Below, piece after piece: positions 6,588-9,628 of a stretch of DNA of 9,628 nucleotides. Within the stretch, counting starts at the first letter, position 1. The number at the start of each line of letters is the position of its first letter. The notes under the pieces were generated by a model. That model had not been told where the DNA came from. It saw only the letters and a program-made list of their open reading frames with translations, and did no database searches. Made by a program: the position numbers and the translations under genes. The stretch spans positions 1 to 9,628 of the forward strand of contig CAMSGF010000018.1 in NCBI GenBank assembly GCA_947058225.1, in the 5' to 3' direction. This DNA is from an uncultured Eubacteriaceae bacterium. Its GTDB lineage: Bacteria > Bacillota > Clostridia > Eubacteriales > Anaerofustaceae.

Positions 6588-7391
6588 CTAAACCGTCTTT
6601 AGTTTCTCTTCATCTTTTAATATATATTTATATATAAGATATGACGCAGGGTTTTCATTGTTGCTCCTTGGAAGTATCACATCAGCAGTCTTTCTCGCAA
6701 AATCATCACAGTTACTAACCGCAAATGACTTCGCACAGTTTTTAAACATCTCTATATCGCTTTCCTGGTCCCCTATGCACCACACGTCTTTTTTGTCTAT
6801 CCCATACATATCAAGAACGTATTTAAGCCCACTCCATTTGTTAACCCCGTTTGGCATATAATCTAAAATATGAGAATTCGCAGTCGACCAATACCCATCA
6901 GGACAGATACTCCTTAAATATTTAAGGTCCTCTTCATCTGAATAGTATGTGTTTAATCTTGGACATTCCTCAATTTTTGAAATATCCCCTTTTGTAACAT
7001 TTTCCGCCCCATGAAAACCGCTTACCGGAACGTAAAGCCTTGGAGCAAACTCATATGTAAGCCCTCCGTCTCTATACGCCATAAACTCTCTTTTTTGTTT
7101 TCTAAACTTATTCGTCATATAGTCAAAGACACTTTTTTCAATAGGCTTAATAACTTTGTTTTCAGATGTGTAGTCTAATATAACCCCTCCGTTTACCGCA
7201 ACGTGAGCATGCCCCATAAGGTCAAGCTCTTCAAGGTGTCTTTTTATCCCAAATTCACTTCTCCCAGAATCTATAACAACCATAACCCCTGCTTTAGTGA
7301 GTTCCTTTATAGCCTTTATATCCGCCTTTGAAATCTCATGTTTATCATTGGCGAGTGTATCATCCAAATCTACTGCTAATAATTTTATCAT
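6588..7391 (-). CDS. Cof-type HAD-superfamily phosphatase (duplicate copy A)
   Basis: This 267-residue cytoplasmic HAD IIB (Cof-like) hydrolase probably acts on a small phosphorylated metabolite; the substrate cannot be read from sequence. Motif I is DLDDT with Asp8 (nucleophile) and Asp10, motif II is DSGR (Ser42), motif III is Lys185 in GVNKWSG, and motif IV is GDQESD with Asp208 and Asp212. Ser replaces the usual Asn before Asp212. The cap lies between motifs II and III. The start at 7391 is chosen over the ATG two codons earlier because GAGGAG is 6 nt upstream and its twin starts with the same MIK. It begins 10 nt after the stop of that twin, to which it is clearly duplicated, and lepB follows 25 nt later. 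Confidence 0.88.
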   Translation of the reverse strand: MIKLLAVDLDDTLANDKHEISKADIKAIKELTKAGVMVVIDSGRSEFGIKRHLEELDLMGHAHVAVNGGVILDYTSENKVIKPIEKSVFDYMTNKFRKQKREFMAYRDGGLTYEFAPRLYVPVSGFHGAENVTKGDISKIEECPRLNTYYSDEEDLKYLRSICPDGYWSTANSHILDYMPNGVNKWSGLKYVLDMYGIDKKDVWCIGDQESDIEMFKNCAKSFAVSNCDDFARKTADVILPRSNNENPASYLIYKYILKDEEKLKTV

Positions 7392-7397
7392 CTGCAT

Positions 7398-7403
7398 CTC
7401 CTC
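7398..7403 (-). promoter_or_regulatory. Ribosome binding site deciding the start of HAD copy A
   Basis: GAGGAG on the minus strand overlaps the stop codon of the upstream HAD copy (TGA at 7404-7402) and lies 6 nt before the ATG at 7391. The alternative ATG at 7397 directly abuts it, which is too close for initiation. The overlap also suggests coupled translation of the two copies. Confidence 0.65.
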
Positions 7404-8217
7404 ATAAAATATTTTTTAATTTCTCTTCATCTTTTAATATGTATTTATATATAAGATACGAGGCAGGGTTTTCGTTGTTGCTTCTTGGAAGTATCACATC
7501 AGCGGTCTTTCTCGCTAAATCATCACAGTTACTAACCGCAAATGACTTCGCACAGTTTTTAAACATCTCTATATCGCTTTCCTGATCTCCCATGCACCAT
7601 ACGTCTTTTTTGTCTATCCCATACATATTAAGAACATACTCCAAACCACTCCACTTATTAACGCCACCCGGCATATAATCTAAAACGTGAGAATTCGCTG
7701 TCGACCAATATCCCTTCGGACATATACTTCTTAAATACTTCACATCCTCTTCATCCTCGTAGTAGACACAAATTCTCGGACATCTGTCAGACTCCTTAAA
7801 CACATCCCCTTTTGTAACGTATTCTTTCCCATGAAACCCACTGTTCCACTCATAAAGTCTTGGAGCAAACTCATATGTAAGTCCGCCGTCTCTATACACA
7901 TTAAATTCAATCTTTTCTTTCCTGAATTTATTTATTAAAAAGTTAAATACTTTTTTCTCAAAAGGCTTTATAACAACACTTGAAACTTCCTTTGTATAAT
8001 CAAGGATAACCGCTCCGTTTACCGCAAGGTGTGCATGCCCCATAAGACCTAATTCTTCAATGCACCTCTTAACTCCAAACTCACTTCTTCCGGAGTTTAT
8101 TATAACCTTAACCCCTGCATTATTTAATTCTTTTATAGCTTTTATATCCGTCTTTGAAATTTCGTGATTATCCATTGCTATAGTATCATCTAAATCTACT
8201 GCGAGTGCCTTTATCAT
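7402..8217 (-). CDS. Cof-type HAD-superfamily phosphatase (duplicate copy B)
   Basis: This 271-residue HAD IIB hydrolase is the twin of the next gene downstream. Motif I is DLDDT (Asp8, Asp10), motif II NSGR (Ser42), motif III Lys188 in GVNKWSG, and motif IV GDQESD (Asp211, Asp215). The region between motifs II and III holds the substrate-selecting cap, including YRDGGLTYEFAPRLY (108-122), shared by both copies. Flanking cap residues such as 76-90 and 123-150 differ between copies, so the two enzymes may accept different substrates. All catalytic residues are intact. The ATG at 8217 has GGGGAG 5 nt upstream. It starts 10 nt after the preceding HAD gene. A specific substrate cannot be named. 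Confidence 0.88.
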   Translation of the reverse strand: MIKALAVDLDDTIAMDNHEISKTDIKAIKELNNAGVKVIINSGRSEFGVKRCIEELGLMGHAHLAVNGAVILDYTKEVSSVVIKPFEKKVFNFLINKFRKEKIEFNVYRDGGLTYEFAPRLYEWNSGFHGKEYVTKGDVFKESDRCPRICVYYEDEEDVKYLRSICPKGYWSTANSHVLDYMPGGVNKWSGLEYVLNMYGIDKKDVWCMGDQESDIEMFKNCAKSFAVSNCDDLARKTADVILPRSNNENPASYLIYKYILKDEEKLKNIL

Positions 8218-8227
8218 TTTTTCTCCC

Positions 8228-9010
8228 CTATAACATATATTTTTCTATAACATAAGCGATGGCATCTTCTTCGTTTGTCCTGTCAATAACCTCTTTTGCA
8301 GCTTTTTTTGCCTCTTCCTCTGCGTTTTTAACTGCGATTGAAAAATTACATTTTTCCAACATATCAATGTCATTCCCACTATCCCCAATGCAAATCATCT
8401 CATCCTCACTTATTCCGTATTCCTTTGCCAATCTCCTTGCTCCATCATATTTTCCACTCCCCTTAGGAGCAAATATACAAAAGCCATCTCCCGTATATGC
8501 AGTCGTCTTATCACTAGCAAGGTTTAGCATAGCATTTTTCTTTTCTTCACTCTCAATAAGCCCATATATTAAAAATACCCCTTTGGCTTCATATGGACTT
8601 CCAACAACCGTTTTAAAATCTCCGTTATACTTTGCCATTTGTTTTAACAATTTATAATGATTGTTATGAACTATCATATCTTTATTAAAAACATTATTTT
8701 CTATTCCGTTATCATTTAAAAAGTCTAAAATTCTATCTATTTCACTTTGCTCAAGATAATGAAGAATCTCGACATTCCCTTTCATATCAAATATGTTAAT
8801 TCCATTATTTGCAATGTGCCTTTCATTTTCAACACCGGCAATTTTAACCATTTCTAACATATTTGTCCAAACTCTTCCGCTTGCAAGAGCAACATGACCG
8901 CTGTTTTCAAGCAGCTTTTTTATAGCCTCTTTATTTCTGTCAGATAAACTCCCATCGTCTTTTAATAATGTTGCATCCATATCTGTCACAAGTAATTTGT
9001 ATTTTGTCAT
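8228..9010 (-). CDS. Cof-type HAD-superfamily phosphatase
   Basis: This 260-residue HAD IIB hydrolase belongs to the same broad family as its neighbours but is clearly more distant from the two duplicated copies. Motif I is DMDATL (Asp10, Asp12), motif II ASGR (Ser44), motif III Lys187 in KGSGKYDG, and motif IV GDSGNDIDML (Asp210, Asp214), the standard Cof form. The cap spans about residues 80-180. The ATG at 9010 is preceded by AAAGGGG with 7-nt spacing. It starts 12 nt after the stop of the HAD fragment at the window edge and ends 10 nt before the next HAD gene, so all four are probably cotranscribed. Likely a sugar-phosphate or nucleotide-type phosphatase; the substrate is unknown. Confidence 0.88.
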   Translation of the reverse strand: MTKYKLLVTDMDATLLKDDGSLSDRNKEAIKKLLENSGHVALASGRVWTNMLEMVKIAGVENERHIANNGINIFDMKGNVEILHYLEQSEIDRILDFLNDNGIENNVFNKDMIVHNNHYKLLKQMAKYNGDFKTVVGSPYEAKGVFLIYGLIESEEKKNAMLNLASDKTTAYTGDGFCIFAPKGSGKYDGARRLAKEYGISEDEMICIGDSGNDIDMLEKCNFSIAVKNAEEEAKKAAKEVIDRTNEEDAIAYVIEKYML

Positions 9011-9022
9011 TTATATACCCCT

Positions 9023-9628
9023 TTAACATAAAATATAATCATGAACTACATGATATATCGCATCTTCGTCATTGGTCTGCTCTAAAATTATATCACTGTG
9101 TTCTTTCACACTGTCCACCGCATTGTTCACACAAACTCCAAGACCACTTCCGATAATCGCAGGGAGGTCATTTTCCTGATCTCCGACAAATGCAATCTCA
9201 TCTTTTGTAATACCCAAAACATCTGCTATTTGCATAACTCCGCTGAATTTAGTGGTGCCTTTACCCATTACATCCAAAAAACCCCTATCCGCAATCACAC
9301 TTTCTACATTTAACCCTTCAAACATATCCCTGCACAGTTTTAATTCATTTTCGTTTTTATAATATATACAGATTTTATATACACCTTTTGAATTTAACAC
9401 ATCGTGCTCTATAATTTTAGTCTTTAAAAAGAACTTTTTAATACTCTCTTGAATAATCTCGCTCTTATCCCAATATAAAAAGTCTAAATTCCCATTTTTA
9501 AAGATGCCATAATCGATATTGTTTTCTTCCAAAAAGGAAGCTATTTTTATGTAATCTTCATCAGTTATGACATTGGTACTTCTCTCCTCTTCCTTTTTTC
9601 ATATTCATATTCTTTGCTTTTACTTTCT
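9023..9628 (-). CDS. Cof-type HAD phosphatase, partial and apparently frameshifted
   Basis: The C-terminal two thirds of a fourth Cof-type HAD are clear: a cap segment, motif III Lys in GKGTTKFSG (about 9249-9223) and motif IV GDQENDLPAI. The N-terminal part with motif I lies beyond the window. This frame has no ATG upstream of the cap, only a TTG at 9532, and it meets TGA at 9601-9599. A second frame is open from the window edge to TAA at 9567-9565 and reads ESKSKEYEYE before the A6 run at 9599-9594. One extra A there would join it to the downstream KKEERSTNVITDEDYIKI, which looks like the normal start of a Cof cap. So a one-base deletion, sequencing error or -1 slippage at the A-run is the best explanation. 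A shorter protein from TTG would lack the nucleophile domain. Confidence 0.65.

Larger units (their letters stand above)
6588..8217 (-). repeat. Tandem duplication of a HAD phosphatase gene
   Basis: Two adjacent genes (6588-7391 and 7402-8217) are duplicates. Similarity is strongly uneven: about 210 nt near the 3' ends (around 6601-6810 versus 7420-7630) differ at only about a dozen positions by eye. The next stretch is clearly less alike, and the cap-coding middle is the most diverged, with short indels. The N-terminal motif I/II region is again quite similar. The pattern suggests duplication followed by gene conversion or selection on the core, with cap divergence. Confidence 0.85.

Noticed and set aside
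8259..8657. 132-codon open frame on the plus strand
   Set aside because: It lies antisense within a HAD gene with intact catalytic motifs; the translation is Ser/Phe/Leu-rich, as expected from the complement of purine-rich codons, with no recognisable domain.
9023..9532. Stand-alone 169-residue protein starting at TTG 9532
   Set aside because: It would begin in the middle of the cap and lack the HAD nucleophile motif, and no well-spaced Shine-Dalgarno precedes it; a frameshifted longer gene fits better.
1..9628. CRISPR array, tRNA/rRNA genes, riboswitch, transposase or phage genes
   Set aside because: No regularly spaced repeats, cloverleaf-like sequence, recognisable aptamer or mobile-element protein motifs were seen on either strand.

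Overview
The window is AT-rich, and every supported gene lies on the minus strand. Gene content, strong GGAGG-type Shine-Dalgarno sites and protein style point to a low-GC Gram-positive bacterium of the class Clostridia. I cannot place it more precisely. Transcription runs from the right edge to the left edge, so the first gene transcribed is at the 9.6 kb end.

Right part (about 9628 to 6588): four consecutive Cof-type HAD-superfamily phosphatase genes with 10-12 nt spacing. The first is cut by the window edge and seems to carry a one-base frameshift in an A6 run. The last two are a tandem duplication whose 3' ends are almost identical while the cap-domain region has diverged.

Middle (6562 to 4002): signal peptidase I (lepB), a membrane-anchored chagasin-like (I42) protease inhibitor overlapping lepB by 14 nt, then tsaE, tsaB and rimI. 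The last three form the classic t6A/RimI cluster, tightly packed with overlaps or tiny gaps. A probable intrinsic terminator follows rimI, with the rimI stop codon inside its stem.

Left part (3856 to 210): a second transcription unit probably starts in the 145-nt gap with an exported, membrane-anchored bactofilin-like beta-helix protein. Its acidic C-terminal tail overlaps the start of tsaD by 11 nt. Alanine racemase (alr) follows after a 163-nt leader that holds a cluster of DnaA-box-like 9-mers. Downstream of alr are two hairpins, one a perfect 27-bp inverted repeat.

Functionally, TsaB, TsaD and TsaE are three of the four bacterial t6A37 tRNA-modification proteins; TsaC is not in the window. 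RimI acetylates the N-terminus of ribosomal protein S18. LepB, the I42 protein, the bactofilin-like protein and Alr all concern the cell envelope or secretion. No phage, insertion sequence, CRISPR array, tRNA or rRNA gene was seen. This is mostly a core housekeeping region; the less ordinary points are the HAD array, the LepB/I42 pair, the envelope gene inside the tsa cluster, and the DnaA-box cluster.
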